Shown piece after piece: positions 7,933-16,783 of a stretch of 64,000 bases of DNA. Under the pieces are notes generated by a model. The model was not told where the DNA came from. It saw only the letters and a program-made list of their open reading frames with translations, and searched no databases. This DNA is from Pseudobacter ginsenosidimutans (lineage in GTDB: Bacteria > Bacteroidota > Bacteroidia > Chitinophagales > Chitinophagaceae). How positions within the stretch are numbered: position 1 is the stretch's first letter; each line of letters begins with the position of its first letter. The DNA is taken from positions 5,518,001 through 5,582,000 of the forward strand of contig NZ_CP042431.1 in assembly GCF_007970185.1 (NCBI RefSeq), written 5' to 3'. The position numbers and the translations under genes were made by a program.

Positions 7933-8997
7933 TTACAGTCCTCCAAACTCCAGTTGCACATCTGTGGCGGCATAACCAACACAGGTGAGGATCAGTCCTT
8001 TTCCGGTGTCCTTATCCGTTAGCACTTCATTATTCGTCATCTTTACTTCTCCACTCACACATCTTGCGGTACAGGTGGCGCATCTTCCGGCTTTGCAACT
8101 GTAGGGCAGTTCTATCTGCAGGTTGAGGGCTGCCTGCAAAATAGAGGTAGGATAAGATACATCAAATTCGTAATCTTTTCCCTGATATTTCAGCAATACT
8201 TTTTTGGGGCCGGGATCGATCACCAGTGCCGGAGGCGGTAATACAGGAATGGTGAAATGTTCCTTGAAGATCTGGTCTTCTTCGTATCCCATCACGCGCA
8301 GCGTGAATTGTACCATCCGCATGAAGGCGGGAGGTCCGCAGGTATAGAAGAGTGTGGGAGGTCTGTTTTGATGATGACGAAATGGCTTTGGCTCGTGGTA
8401 GCCTACGAGCTGTTCCAGCAGTCCGTTGTTGAGCCTGCGTGAAGGCAGCTCATGCAATAATGGATGGCTGAGCAGATCGATGCGGGTGAACTGCTGCGGA
8501 TATTGTTCTTCCAGCAACTGCAACTCACGATGATAGATGATGGTGGTTTCATCGTGGTTTTGATACAGCATCGTGATATGCGTCTTTGGCTCGGATACCA
8601 ATACAGATTTGATCAGCGAGAACACAGGTACGATGCCGCTTCCGGCAGCGAGAAAGAACAAGTGTCTTTGTTCAGCGGGATCTGTCTCTATAGTGAAACG
8701 GCCGGATGGCGGCACAGCCAGCACTTTGGTGCCGGGTTGCCAGTGTTCCAGGATATGCCTGGAGATCTCACCATTCTCTTTCCTTTTAACGGTGATGAAC
8801 AATCGATCATCGGTACCGGGTGAAGAGCCCATGGAGTAGGAGCGTCTTACTTCATGACCATTGAACTCTATCAGGAGCGTGAGGAATTGTCCGGCTTCAT
8901 AGGTGATGGGATTTCCATTCACCTGTTCCAGCACATAACTTTTGGCCTCTTTTGTTTCGGGCACTACTTCTTTTACGATCAGTTCCAAAAAATCCAT
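7933..8997 (-). CDS. PaaE-like ferredoxin-NAD(P)H oxidoreductase
   Basis: The chosen ATG at 8997 gives 354 aa; a GTG at 9003 would add two residues. The N-terminal half is a ferredoxin-reductase FAD domain (RRSYSMGSSPG) followed by an NAD(P)-binding domain (FFLAAGSGIVPVFSLI, TLFYTCGPPAFMR). The C-terminal 90 residues are a plant-type 2Fe-2S ferredoxin (YSCKAGRCATCTARC, then ILTCVG), giving the four cluster cysteines. This is the layout of PaaE, HCP reductase and related flavodoxin reductases, which pass electrons from NAD(P)H to an oxygenase or reductase partner. The paaABCD genes are not nearby, so the acceptor is unknown. It starts 2 nt after the AcuI-like gene. Confidence 0.9.
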   Translation of the reverse strand: MDFLELIVKEVVPETKEAKSYVLEQVNGNPITYEAGQFLTLLIEFNGHEVRRSYSMGSSPGTDDRLFITVKRKENGEISRHILEHWQPGTKVLAVPPSGRFTIETDPAEQRHLFFLAAGSGIVPVFSLIKSVLVSEPKTHITMLYQNHDETTIIYHRELQLLEEQYPQQFTRIDLLSHPLLHELPSRRLNNGLLEQLVGYHEPKPFRHHQNRPPTLFYTCGPPAFMRMVQFTLRVMGYEEDQIFKEHFTIPVLPPPALVIDPGPKKVLLKYQGKDYEFDVSYPTSILQAALNLQIELPYSCKAGRCATCTARCVSGEVKMTNNEVLTDKDTGKGLILTCVGYAATDVQLEFGGL

Positions 8998-8999
8998 GA

Positions 9000-10001
9000 T
9001 CACTTATCACTAAGGTTTACTACGATCCTGCCCATGACCTTTCCTTCAAGAATGGAATCGATATAGATATCACTGAGCTCTTCCAGGCTTACTTCTTTGG
9101 CAATGCCATTGAGCTTGTCTTTTATATTCCAGGCGGTGCTGAGTTTGTCCCAGATGGCCATACGCCGGATCATGGGCGTTTCTGCGGAGCCAACGCCGAG
9201 AAGGTTCACACCATTGAGGATAAAAGGATACACGGTGGTAGCCAGTTGCGAGCTGCCCACAAGTCCCGTACTTACTACATTGCCTTCGATCTGGCAGGCT
9301 TTGAGCAGGGTAGCGAGTGTATTGCCGCCAACGGTATCGATAGCGCCGGCCCACTGCGAACGGAGCAGGGCTTTACCGGTAGTATCGTACACCCATTCAC
9401 GGGATTGTATATGCGTAGCGCCGAGGCTGGTGAGATATGCTTCTGCATTGGCCTTGCCGGTAATGGCGATCACTTCGTAACCGGCTTTGCCAAGAATGGC
9501 AACAGCCATGCTGCCCACGCCGCCGGTGGACCCTGTTACAACGATGGGGCCCTGTTGCGGATGCTGCCCAAGCAGTTCCATCTTGAAGAGGGCAGAAGCA
9601 GCGGTGAATCCTGCAGTACCGAGGATCATACATTCCTTCAGCGTATAACCATCGGGTTTACGAACCACCCAGGCGGCCGGAACGCGGATGTATTCACCAA
9701 ATCCGCCACAGGTGTTCATACCGAGATCGTAACCGGTAACGATCACTTCTTCGCCGACGGTGAAGAGTTCACTGCGACTGATCTCAACAGTGCCTGCAGC
9801 ATCGATGCCGGGAGTATGGGGGAACTTGCGGGTAATGCCTTTATTGCCGGTGGCGGAGAGTGCGTCTTTATAATTCAGTGCGGAATAATGGACCCTGATC
9901 ACCACTTCGCCGGGCGGCAGGTCGTCTATCATTCTCTCAACGATATTCCTTTCAAATTTTCCTTCTGCTGTTTCTGTTATCCATAGTGCTTTGAATGGCA
10001 T
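9000..10001 (-). CDS. YhdH/AcuI-family quinone oxidoreductase (acrylyl-CoA reductase-like)
   Basis: The 333-aa product is a zinc-independent medium-chain dehydrogenase/reductase. The N-terminus (FKALWITE, then ALNYKDALSATGNKG and PHTPGIDAAGTV) and the NADP-binding VVTGSTGGVGSMAVAILGKAGYEV are typical of the YhdH/YhfP group. Characterised members reduce acryloyl-CoA or quinone-like enones with NADPH. The C-terminus LEEL..YIDSILEGKVMGRIVVNL is intact. The PaaE-like reductase starts 2 nt after its stop, so they are probably co-expressed redox enzymes. The exact substrate cannot be told from sequence. Confidence 0.9.
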   Translation of the reverse strand: MPFKALWITETAEGKFERNIVERMIDDLPPGEVVIRVHYSALNYKDALSATGNKGITRKFPHTPGIDAAGTVEISRSELFTVGEEVIVTGYDLGMNTCGGFGEYIRVPAAWVVRKPDGYTLKECMILGTAGFTAASALFKMELLGQHPQQGPIVVTGSTGGVGSMAVAILGKAGYEVIAITGKANAEAYLTSLGATHIQSREWVYDTTGKALLRSQWAGAIDTVGGNTLATLLKACQIEGNVVSTGLVGSSQLATTVYPFILNGVNLLGVGSAETPMIRRMAIWDKLSTAWNIKDKLNGIAKEVSLEELSDIYIDSILEGKVMGRIVVNLSDK

Positions 10002-10069
10002 AAACTTATTTCCTCCTTTCTGATTTTAAAATATAACTGCAAAATTCAGACCTGCCTTTGAATGCCGGG

Positions 10070-10573
10070 TCAGAAAAGGGTTTGAACGCCGTGGGCCACA
10101 CGCTTTTCCATCGCCAGCAGCCATTTCTTTCTCCACAATCCACCTGCATAGCCCACCAGTTCTCCATTGGAACCGATCACGCGGTGGCAGGGCACAATGA
10201 TGGCCACATGATTGCGGCCGTTGGCAGATGCCGCAGCGCGGATGGTCTTGGGATCGCCCAGCCTGCGGGCGATATCCAGGTAGCTGGTGGTCTTGCCGAA
10301 GGGAATATTCATCAGTTCGTTCCAGACCTTCAGCTGGAACTCTGTTCCTTCCTGGCTCACAGGGATGTCAAAAATACGGCGATGGCCCTGAAAATATTCA
10401 ATCAGTTCTTCGGTGACCTGGATGGCGAGGGGAGGCAGTTCCGGAGTAGGGGGTTGCTGCAAGGCTTCTTCGTCGTTATCCACAAAGTGCAGTTCACTGA
10501 GATACTGGTCCGTACCCGATAACCGGAGCAATCCGACCGGGCTCTGGTAATATGTGGTAAAACTGGCAGGCAT
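10070..10573 (-). CDS. ogt: Methylated-DNA-[protein]-cysteine S-methyltransferase
   Basis: The 167-aa suicide repair protein removes the methyl group from O6-methylguanine onto its own cysteine. The active-site motif IVPCHRVIGSNGELVGYAGGL is intact. Upstream are the DNA-binding helix-turn-helix (TTSYLDIARRLGDPKTIRAAASANG) and an N-terminal MGMT-like domain (TTYYQSPVGLLRLSG). Length fits the Ogt class without the AdaA regulatory domain. It is the next minus-strand gene after csaA, with a gap of about 60 nt. Confidence 0.95.
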   Translation of the reverse strand: MPASFTTYYQSPVGLLRLSGTDQYLSELHFVDNDEEALQQPPTPELPPLAIQVTEELIEYFQGHRRIFDIPVSQEGTEFQLKVWNELMNIPFGKTTSYLDIARRLGDPKTIRAAASANGRNHVAIIVPCHRVIGSNGELVGYAGGLWRKKWLLAMEKRVAHGVQTLF

Positions 10574-10634
10574 AGTTTTGATGGTTACCCGATCTTCCAG
10601 CCATTTTCCACTTTCCGTTCGGGTTGTAATAAAA

Positions 10635-10919
10635 CTACGTCTTTTTATCAGTGTATACGCCCATGATCAGGCACTCGCTGAAAAAGTTGGCGATCTGTTT
10701 TGGTGGAAAATTCACCACAGCCACCACCTGCCTGCCGATCAGGCTCTCTTTGTCGTACAGCGCCGTGATCTGCGCCGAGGTCTTTTTAATGCCCAGCTCT
10801 CCAAAATCCACGGTAATTTGGTAGGCAGGCTTTTTCGCTTTGGGAAAATCTGTAACTTCCATGATTGTTCCAACACGCATTTCGATCTTTTCGAAATCAT
10901 CCCAGGTAATGCTCATCAT
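10635..10919 (-). CDS. csaA: CsaA-like tRNA-binding domain protein
   Basis: The chosen start (ATG 10919, MMSITWDDFEKIEMRVGTI) gives 94 aa after removing an AT-rich upstream extension without homology. The protein is a single EMAP/tRNA-binding OB fold: MRVGTIMEVTDFPKAKKPAYQITVDFG, KTSAQIT and VVNFPPKQIANFFSECLIMG are the standard CsaA blocks. B. subtilis CsaA has export-chaperone-like activity and binds tRNA in vitro, but its physiological role is unsettled. It is divergent from osmC with about 30 nt between. Confidence 0.9.
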   Translation of the reverse strand: MMSITWDDFEKIEMRVGTIMEVTDFPKAKKPAYQITVDFGELGIKKTSAQITALYDKESLIGRQVVAVVNFPPKQIANFFSECLIMGVYTDKKT

Positions 10920-10948
10920 TAATTTTTTTTCAAATAAAGACAAATAAT

Positions 10949-11359
10949 ATGAAAAGAACAGCAACAGCCGTATGGAACGGCTCCGGAAAAGAAGGCAATG
11001 GACATCTGACTACTCAAAGCACTACCCTGAACAAAACCCAGTACTCATACAAATCAAGGTTTGAAGAAGGCGTTGGCACCAACCCTGAAGAGCTGATCGC
11101 AGCTGCACATGCAGGCTGCTTCACCATGAAGCTCAGCTTCGTTCTCGGCGGTGCAGGATTCACTCCTGATTCCATTGAAACAACATCTACCATTACGCTC
11201 GACAATGGCGTGATCACTACCTCACACCTGGTTGTGAAAGCTACTGTTCCCGGTATCACTGCCGAAAAATTCCAGGAAGCGGTGAAAGACGCAGAACAGA
11301 ACTGTCCGGTGAGCAAGGCGCTGAACGTGACCATCACTACAGAAGCCACACTGGGTTAA
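10949..11359 (+). CDS. osmC: OsmC-type peroxiredoxin
   Basis: The 136-aa product belongs to the OsmC branch that reduces organic hydroperoxides. It opens MKRTATAVWNGSGKEGNGHL and has FEEGVGTNPEELIAAAHAGCFTMKLS with the first redox cysteine. The second cysteine is in DAEQNCPVSKAL, in the usual position. Arg and Glu of the active site (SRFEEGVG) are present. A second, more divergent OsmC-family gene lies at 46250-46672. The gap to divergent csaA is too short for two fully independent promoters. Confidence 0.95.
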   Translation: MKRTATAVWNGSGKEGNGHLTTQSTTLNKTQYSYKSRFEEGVGTNPEELIAAAHAGCFTMKLSFVLGGAGFTPDSIETTSTITLDNGVITTSHLVVKATVPGITAEKFQEAVKDAEQNCPVSKALNVTITTEATLG

Positions 11360-11449
11360 TCCAAATCAGCACGTAACAGCTTTCTTTTTCAGGCATTCAC
11401 GATTAAGTTTTTGTGAAATGCGGGGAAGAAAACTGCACCATAGTACGGT

Positions 11450-11501
11450 CAACTCCGGAATGGGCCTCGGGCATCAATGTTTGAGGTTTGTTCCGGAGTT
11501 G
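11450..11501. repeat. Stem-loop between osmC and the oxidoreductase gene
   Basis: CAACTCCGGAA (11450-11460) pairs perfectly with TTCCGGAGTTG (11491-11501), and an inner CCTC/GAGG pair shortens the loop. No T-run follows on either strand. It may stabilise the osmC mRNA end or be a weak terminator. Confidence 0.5.
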
Positions 11502-11529
11502 CCGTTTATGAAATTAATGGCTCCTCTTC

Positions 11530-11560
11530 TTTGCTAAATCGTTTTACCATCGTATTTTCA
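11530..11560 (+). promoter_or_regulatory. Candidate Bacteroidota promoter for the Gfo/Idh/MocA gene
   Basis: TTTG (11530-11533), a 19-nt spacer and TATTTTCA (11553-11560) match the TTTG / TAnnTTTG layout in six of eight -7 positions. The ATG is 36 nt further on, a normal leader length. Confidence 0.45.
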
Positions 11561-11596
11561 GTTCTTCTACTCATACAAAACCAGATGGACTGAAAC

Positions 11597-13036
11597 ATGG
11601 AAAAGAAGCAAACGTCAGATCATGGCCGGCGGGATTTTATCCGCAACACATCGTTGGCAGCAGCAGGATTTTTTATCGTTCCCCGTCATGTGCTTGGCCG
11701 TGGCTATGTAGCGCCGAGCGATAAGCTCCGCATAGCCGGTATCGGCGTTGGCGGCAAGGGTGCAAGCGATCTTGCTGAATTTGTAAAGAGCCCGAATGCG
11801 CAGATCGTTGCACTCTGTGATGTGGATGACCGCGAAGCAGCCAAGAGCCGCAAGCGATTCGACAAAGCTCCTTACTACCGCGATTTCCGCGAGATGCTGG
11901 ACAAGGAAGGAAAGAACATCGATGCAGTTTCTGTATCCACTCCGGATAATACACATGCCGTAGCAGCCATTGCCGCCATGCAATTAGGCAAACATGTGTA
12001 TGTGCAGAAACCACTCGCTCACGATATTTACGAAGCGCGTATGCTAACGGAAGCAGCTAAACGTTATAAGGTGGTGACCCAGATGGGCAACCAGGGCGGC
12101 TCCGGCGACGGCGTTCGCAAAATGAAAGAGATCGTGGATGCAGGCCTGATTGGCCAGGTGCATACAGTGCATTGCTGGACCAACCGTCCTGTATGGCCTC
12201 AGGGAGTTCCCACACCATCAGGCACACACGAAATTCCCAAAGAGCTCGACTGGGACCTCTGGCTCGGTCCGGCTAAGAAAATAGATTTCAATCCCGCATA
12301 CCTGCCCTTCAACTGGCGTGGCTGGTGGGCATTCGGAACGGGCGCACTGGGCGATATGGCCTGCCATATCATGGACCCTGTGTACCGCATCCTGCCTATC
12401 CTGTATCCCTCCGATGTGGAGTGCAGCGTGGCTACCATCTGGCAGAAGATGTGGGACGATTCGGCTAACCCAGACAGTTGTCCACCCAGCACCATCATCC
12501 GTTTGTCTTATCCCACCAATGATGGCAAACATGTGATCAAAGTGAACTGGTACGATGGTGGTCTCTTACCTGCAAGGCCAGACGAACTTTTACCTGATGA
12601 AGAGATGGGCAACTGGGATGGCGGCGTGATCTTCGAAGGCAGCAAAGGAAAGATCATGGCCGATTGTTATGGCGCCAATCCACGACTGCTTCCCACCAGG
12701 CTGATGAAAGAAAAGAAGATGCCGAAGGAAACCATCAAACGCGTTCCTGAAGGGCATTACGTGCAGTGGGTGAACGCCTGTATTGCAGGTCATGGTAAAG
12801 GTGAGACCAGTTCTCCGTTCGAGTTTGCAGGTCCGTTTACGGAAAGCATTCTTATCGGCAACCTGGCGATAAGGAGTTTCCTGATGAAGAACCCCAACCT
12901 GAAAGGATGGGGCGATAAATATCTTGGCAGAAAGAAATTGTTATGGGATGCGAAGAATATGCGCATCACCAATTTTGAAGAAGCGAACCAGTTTGTGAAG
13001 AGAGAATACAGGGAAGGCTGGACGCTGGGCGTGTAA
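11597..13036 (+). CDS. Tat-exported Gfo/Idh/MocA-family oxidoreductase
   Basis: The 479-aa product carries a twin-arginine signal (GRRDFIRNTSLAAAGFF), so it is probably exported folded with bound NAD(P). The Rossmann domain has LRIAGIGVGGKGASDL, and the catalytic Lys is in VYVQKPLAHD, where the family's EKP appears as QKP. The C-terminal domain includes DWDLWLGPAK, NWRGWWAFGTGALGDMACH and WVNACIAGHGKGETSSPFEFAG, as in the large Bacteroidota group that oxidises sugars or sugar derivatives. The substrate is unknown. It appears monocistronic, with a promoter-like element before it and a strong terminator after it. Confidence 0.92.
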   Translation: MEKKQTSDHGRRDFIRNTSLAAAGFFIVPRHVLGRGYVAPSDKLRIAGIGVGGKGASDLAEFVKSPNAQIVALCDVDDREAAKSRKRFDKAPYYRDFREMLDKEGKNIDAVSVSTPDNTHAVAAIAAMQLGKHVYVQKPLAHDIYEARMLTEAAKRYKVVTQMGNQGGSGDGVRKMKEIVDAGLIGQVHTVHCWTNRPVWPQGVPTPSGTHEIPKELDWDLWLGPAKKIDFNPAYLPFNWRGWWAFGTGALGDMACHIMDPVYRILPILYPSDVECSVATIWQKMWDDSANPDSCPPSTIIRLSYPTNDGKHVIKVNWYDGGLLPARPDELLPDEEMGNWDGGVIFEGSKGKIMADCYGANPRLLPTRLMKEKKMPKETIKRVPEGHYVQWVNACIAGHGKGETSSPFEFAGPFTESILIGNLAIRSFLMKNPNLKGWGDKYLGRKKLLWDAKNMRITNFEEANQFVKREYREGWTLGV

Positions 13037-13055
13037 GAAACCGGAATGATTTAGG

Positions 13056-13085
13056 AAACAGTGCAGGCAACTGCACTGTTTTTTT
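13056..13085 (+). terminator. Intrinsic terminator of the Gfo/Idh/MocA gene
   Basis: AAACAGTGCAG, loop GCAA and CTGCACTGTTT form an 11-bp stem followed by further Ts. It begins 20 nt after the stop codon. Confidence 0.9.
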
Positions 13086-13195
13086 GTGCCTATGCACATG
13101 ATTCCAATCAATTTTTATTAGAAAGATTGTTGGCAGTATAAATGTTTGAGGAGTGAAGGCGTAACATCACACCTTTATTAATCAAACCGATATTT

Positions 13196-14455
13196 ATGGA
13201 GCACGTGACCATGAACAAAGCAGAATCACTCACAGAAGGATTCTTGAAATTTTTTGAAACAATCCGGATAACTGCGCGGCATCCCCGCAAGCTTTTTGCG
13301 ATGATCAAAAAGAATGATTTCAGCAAGATATATAAACCATTGCCTGTTTATATTTTTACAGTATTTCTATTCTTTCTCGTAACGCAGTTGATCCCTCTGA
13401 CTTCAACATATGCACCTTATTATGCACCTTGGGTCAAAGGTGAACAAACGCATCTTACTGAAACGATCAGCCTTAATATGTTGATATTTGTAATGATCAA
13501 TCTGATAGTAGGGCTAGTACAAATTTCCATTACAGCAGCTATTTTCAGCAGGCGGCATTTCCAGACTTTGGTGAAATTATTCTTGTATGCGGGTATGGTG
13601 GTTACTCTATTCAAAATGCTGTATGTAGTCGTTTTTCCTTTACTGGTTGCCTGGATAAACCCGAATGCACGTGAATCAGGCATTTTCATTCATCCTTATT
13701 GGCTAATGGCCTTTGATATCATTTTCTACTTTGTTTTGGCTTTTTACGTTTATCTGTTGCCCCAAAAAGTGAAGGAACGTGATAATAATTTACACAGTCA
13801 GCTTTTACAGATATCTCCAAACAAAGTTCCGGGGCGTTCACAGAAATGGATTTACGGGGTAAGTTTGTGGTTCATTTTATGTTTATCCAATTATTCTCAT
13901 GATCGTCTGAATTCATTTACATACGGGTACCTGAATAAGTTTGGCGACACACCGGGGGTTGATATGACAGACAAGAACGAGGCCAGCAGGAAGGCTCTTT
14001 TTCTCTCCGCCTCATATAACCCAAATGATTCTGTGGACATACAGGGTATGATTATGATCAAACTGGAATCACCTGGCTATATACCCTCAAACAGTAATAG
14101 AAAGTTGTATTTCGAAATAGAAGAAACTCGTGAACGGAGATGGGTTATAACCTGCCCGTACCTGGATATGGATTTTCAGGTTCATCCTGCAGAAAACGGG
14201 ACTATTGAATTCAATTCCGGGAAATTATATCCCGTTACCCTAAAAGCAAGAATGTCGTCGGAACAGTTTGGTAGATTCAGAAAAAGATTTGATAAAAAAA
14301 TGGCACATATAGGATTTCAATTGTATCTCAATGAAACCAGACATTGCAACAGGAGGTATTCCCGTCAAATAATTATCGATATCGACTCCACCCACCTAAA
14401 CACCAGCTTCGCAACAATGAGAAAAAATATCACCCAATCGCGTGGTAAATATTAA
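13196..14455 (+). CDS. Hypothetical multi-span membrane protein
   Basis: The 419-aa product starts MEHVTMNKAESLTEGFLKFF and has about six hydrophobic helices in its first 260 residues (PVYIFTVFLFFLVTQLI, LNMLIFVMINLIVGLVQI, TLVKLFLYAGMVVTLFKMLY, WLMAFDIIFYFVLAFYVYLL, WIYGVSLWFILCL). The C-terminal 160 residues are soluble and beta-rich. The N-terminal part resembles Yip1/DUF3667-type membrane proteins in layout only. I cannot name the family. The gene ends just before a bidirectional terminator shared with convergent dps. Base composition is more AT-rich than its neighbours, which may mean recent acquisition or low expression. Confidence 0.7.
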   Translation: MEHVTMNKAESLTEGFLKFFETIRITARHPRKLFAMIKKNDFSKIYKPLPVYIFTVFLFFLVTQLIPLTSTYAPYYAPWVKGEQTHLTETISLNMLIFVMINLIVGLVQISITAAIFSRRHFQTLVKLFLYAGMVVTLFKMLYVVVFPLLVAWINPNARESGIFIHPYWLMAFDIIFYFVLAFYVYLLPQKVKERDNNLHSQLLQISPNKVPGRSQKWIYGVSLWFILCLSNYSHDRLNSFTYGYLNKFGDTPGVDMTDKNEASRKALFLSASYNPNDSVDIQGMIMIKLESPGYIPSNSNRKLYFEIEETRERRWVITCPYLDMDFQVHPAENGTIEFNSGKLYPVTLKARMSSEQFGRFRKRFDKKMAHIGFQLYLNETRHCNRRYSRQIIIDIDSTHLNTSFATMRKNITQSRGKY

Positions 14456-14479
14456 TTTCATTCCTGGATACTTTCATAA

Positions 14480-14512
14480 AAAATCCCGGTTGAAATCATC
14501 AACCGGGATTTT
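14480..14512. terminator. Bidirectional terminator between convergent genes
   Basis: AAAATCCCGGTTGA (14480-14493) and TCAACCGGGATTTT (14499-14512) form a perfect 14-bp stem with A and T runs on both flanks. It serves the membrane protein gene on the plus strand and dps on the minus strand. Confidence 0.9.
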
Positions 14513-14532
14513 CATTTATAGTACACTAACAA

Positions 14533-15003
14533 TTATTTACCAAGATAAGACCTCAGCATCCAGGCGGCTTTTTCATGCTTCTGGATCAGTTGTGTGAGGT
14601 AATCCACCGTGCCCACATCTTTCAGTTTGTCTACTTCTGTGATCTTCTCACGGATGTAACGGGCCATTGTTTCGTGGTCATCCAGGAGATTTCTAACCTG
14701 TTCGCCCTGTTTGGTAGTGGTGGAGGGCTCAGTGAGATCGGTGAGCTTCAGGTATTCTTTCAGACGGCCTTCGGCATAGTGCCCGATCTTACGTACTCTT
14801 TCTGCAATTTCATCTATCACATCTTCCAGTTCCGTGTATAAGCTTTCAAAGAATTTGTGCATTTCGATGAAGTTGTCGCCTTCATAATTCCAGTGGTAAT
14901 TCCTGGTTTTGGCATACAACACAAATTCATCGGCCAGGAGTTTGTTCAGTATGAGAGCAATTTGCTGTGCGTTCTTTTCAATAAGGCCAATGTTCGCTTT
15001 CAT
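14533..15003 (-). CDS. dps: Dps-family ferritin-like DNA protection protein
   Basis: The 156-aa product forms a four-helix ferritin-like subunit; dodecamers oxidise ferrous iron with peroxide and protect DNA. The inter-subunit ferroxidase motif is present: LYAKTRNYHWNYEGDNFIEMHKFFESLYTELEDVIDEIAERVRKIG supplies the His, Asp and Glu ligands, and HEKAAWMLRSYLGK is the typical C-terminus. There is no long lysine-rich N-terminal tail, so direct DNA binding is less certain. Upstream is a short palindrome (15026-15038) that could be an operator. Confidence 0.95.
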   Translation of the reverse strand: MKANIGLIEKNAQQIALILNKLLADEFVLYAKTRNYHWNYEGDNFIEMHKFFESLYTELEDVIDEIAERVRKIGHYAEGRLKEYLKLTDLTEPSTTTKQGEQVRNLLDDHETMARYIREKITEVDKLKDVGTVDYLTQLIQKHEKAAWMLRSYLGK

Positions 15004-15025
15004 GTCTTATGAATTTTAGTGTATA

Positions 15026-15038
15026 GATAATAGTTATC
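15026..15038. promoter_or_regulatory. Palindrome upstream of dps
   Basis: GATAA-TAG-TTATC is a perfect 5-bp dyad about 25 nt before the dps ATG, where a repressor or OxyR/PerR-type regulator could bind. It does not closely match a consensus I can name. Confidence 0.35.
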
Positions 15039-15182
15039 ATCATTCCGATGAAGTAACAAAATTGCGACAGTAAAAGTTTGTACTAAGGTATTCGAGCCGG
15101 CGGCCCGGGCAGGGATATACGTTGCCAGGGGGCAAGCGTATTCAAATGTACTAATTACATTGATACAAAATCATGATCCTGG

Positions 15183-16118
15183 TCAGATGGAGGGATCGTC
15201 GTTTTCTCCGGTTTCGTCCACCTCACCTGTAAAGGGATCTTCATCCGGTGTATCCAGGATGGCGGCAAGGTCCAGCAATTCCTTTTGTTTGTAGCGGTAT
15301 TTATCGTTGTCGAAGCATTTGGAGAATTCTTCCATCAGCATCCTGATCACGGCTTTATTGGAAAGCGGTTTGAAGTAGGAGGCCACCGGTGGCACATTGA
15401 TGCGCTTGAAGTAATTTTCAACGTCTTTGTGGGTGAACACCTGTCCGCTCATCGGATCGATAAAGAATTCCGTTTTGTATTGCGGATTTTCGTTCACTCT
15501 CGTGAAGTCATATTCCGGCTTGAAATAGCCCAGCACGAATTGCCGGGGGATATTGATGGCGCGAATGGGAACGTCCAGCAATTCGCTTACAATGAGGTAG
15601 AGGATGCCGTTGGCAATAGCGTTACCCCTTTTGCTTTCGAGTTGCTTATTGATGAGGAACTCTTCGGGTTGCTGGTAAGCGATCTCGGAGCCCCTGAGAT
15701 TATAATAATTGTAGAGGATGCTGGTGAGCACATTCACCTGTTCGAGAGGAGTGAGGTAGTTGTTGAGCTCGAGCCAGATATTGCGGCGGAGTTTTTCGAT
15801 CTCCTGGTAGATGGTGCTGGTGACAAGTTCCGGATATTGAAAACGGGCTACCAGCAGGGCGCCCGTCAGCAAATCCTGGTGCAGATTCCTGCCCCATTGC
15901 TGCGTTTCCCCGGTGAGATCGCGATAGTGAAGCCGATGAATCAGAAGCTCGATCCTTTCCTGCACATCTTCGCTGACGGTATTCTCCCACAGGTGCTCGA
16001 GATTGGGGATGATACCTTTTCCAAAATCGATGATGCGGGTGGACACCACATTAAAGACCTCCTCATCCGGATCATCAATCAGGTGGAACAACGCTGATAT
16101 TTCTTTATTTTCCTCCAT
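15183..16118 (-). CDS. SirB1-like transglutaminase/TPR family protein
   Basis: ATG at 16118 (MEENKEISALFHLIDDPDEE) gives 311 aa and removes a 13-residue extension. The N-terminal third is helical (HEAT-like, LIDDPDEEVFNVVSTRII). The centre has QVNVLTSILYNYYNLRGSE and KRGNAIANGILYLIVSELLDVPIRAINIPRQFVLGYF, the SirB1/transglutaminase-like core. The catalytic cysteine expected at the helix start reads as Asn/Ala here, so a non-enzymatic scaffold is possible. The C-terminus is acidic (DTPDEDPFTGEVDETGENDD). It follows the topA/YcxB-like pair on the same strand after about 120 nt. Confidence 0.8.
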   Translation of the reverse strand: MEENKEISALFHLIDDPDEEVFNVVSTRIIDFGKGIIPNLEHLWENTVSEDVQERIELLIHRLHYRDLTGETQQWGRNLHQDLLTGALLVARFQYPELVTSTIYQEIEKLRRNIWLELNNYLTPLEQVNVLTSILYNYYNLRGSEIAYQQPEEFLINKQLESKRGNAIANGILYLIVSELLDVPIRAINIPRQFVLGYFKPEYDFTRVNENPQYKTEFFIDPMSGQVFTHKDVENYFKRINVPPVASYFKPLSNKAVIRMLMEEFSKCFDNDKYRYKQKELLDLAAILDTPDEDPFTGEVDETGENDDPSI

Positions 16119-16237
16119 AGGCCGGGGATTCTCCCTGATATTAGACAACGCAATCACGTTGTCAATTTCGGAGAAATGATTAAAATCCTTGTAAAAATCT
16201 TTTCCACAAATTCACAGAAAATTCATCTGTGTGATTA

Positions 16238-16783
16238 TCAAAGCAATTCACTTGCCAGCGGGAGATGCTGATCGAGCAGGCGTTTCAGGAGCTTCTTTTC
16301 CTCCGCGTTTGTAACGGCGCGCATGGGGATAAGAATTGCATGGTAAGAACTTGTATAGAGATAGTAGCAGTCTTTCGTTTCCACTTTTTTGACAATTGCC
16401 TCCCAGTTGTACCTGCTTTCGGAGGCGCTGTCCTTATCGATGATACCCTGTTGGCTGAGGGTGATCTCGGAAGTTTGAAGGATATGCTGGTTCTCCGGTT
16501 CGCGGAGCATCGTATTCACCCGGCTTTTGATGGAGCGTTTCACTAGCATGGGAACAATCAGCGCATAGATGAGACCGATAGCTCCAAAAACAAAGGCATC
16601 TACCAGGAAATCATGACGGAAACGGTTGATGTAAACGTAACCTGCGGCCACTGCTCCATAAAGCGCCAATACCCGGGTAAAATACCTGATACGATACGCC
16701 CGCCGGTCCGGCGAAGACCAGCTGGTGTAATAGTTGTATTCCAGGAACTCTTCCCGGGTAAGGTTAAATCGTAAGGTGAGCAC
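16238..16783 (-). CDS. YcxB-like membrane protein, coupled to topA
   Basis: The 181-aa product starts at a GTG that overlaps the topA stop (TAGTG), so translation is probably coupled. Two hydrophobic helices (ALYGAVAAGYVYINRF, FVFGAIGLIYALIVPMLV) are followed by a PH-like domain (HILQTSEITLSQQGIIDK, SRYNWEAIVKKVETKDCYYLYTS, AILIPMRAV), the layout of YcxB-like family proteins. Function is unknown in the family. A weak stem-loop (CACAGA/TCTGTG, 16213-16231) lies just after the stop. Confidence 0.75.
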   Translation of the reverse strand: MLTLRFNLTREEFLEYNYYTSWSSPDRRAYRIRYFTRVLALYGAVAAGYVYINRFRHDFLVDAFVFGAIGLIYALIVPMLVKRSIKSRVNTMLREPENQHILQTSEITLSQQGIIDKDSASESRYNWEAIVKKVETKDCYYLYTSSYHAILIPMRAVTNAEEKKLLKRLLDQHLPLASELL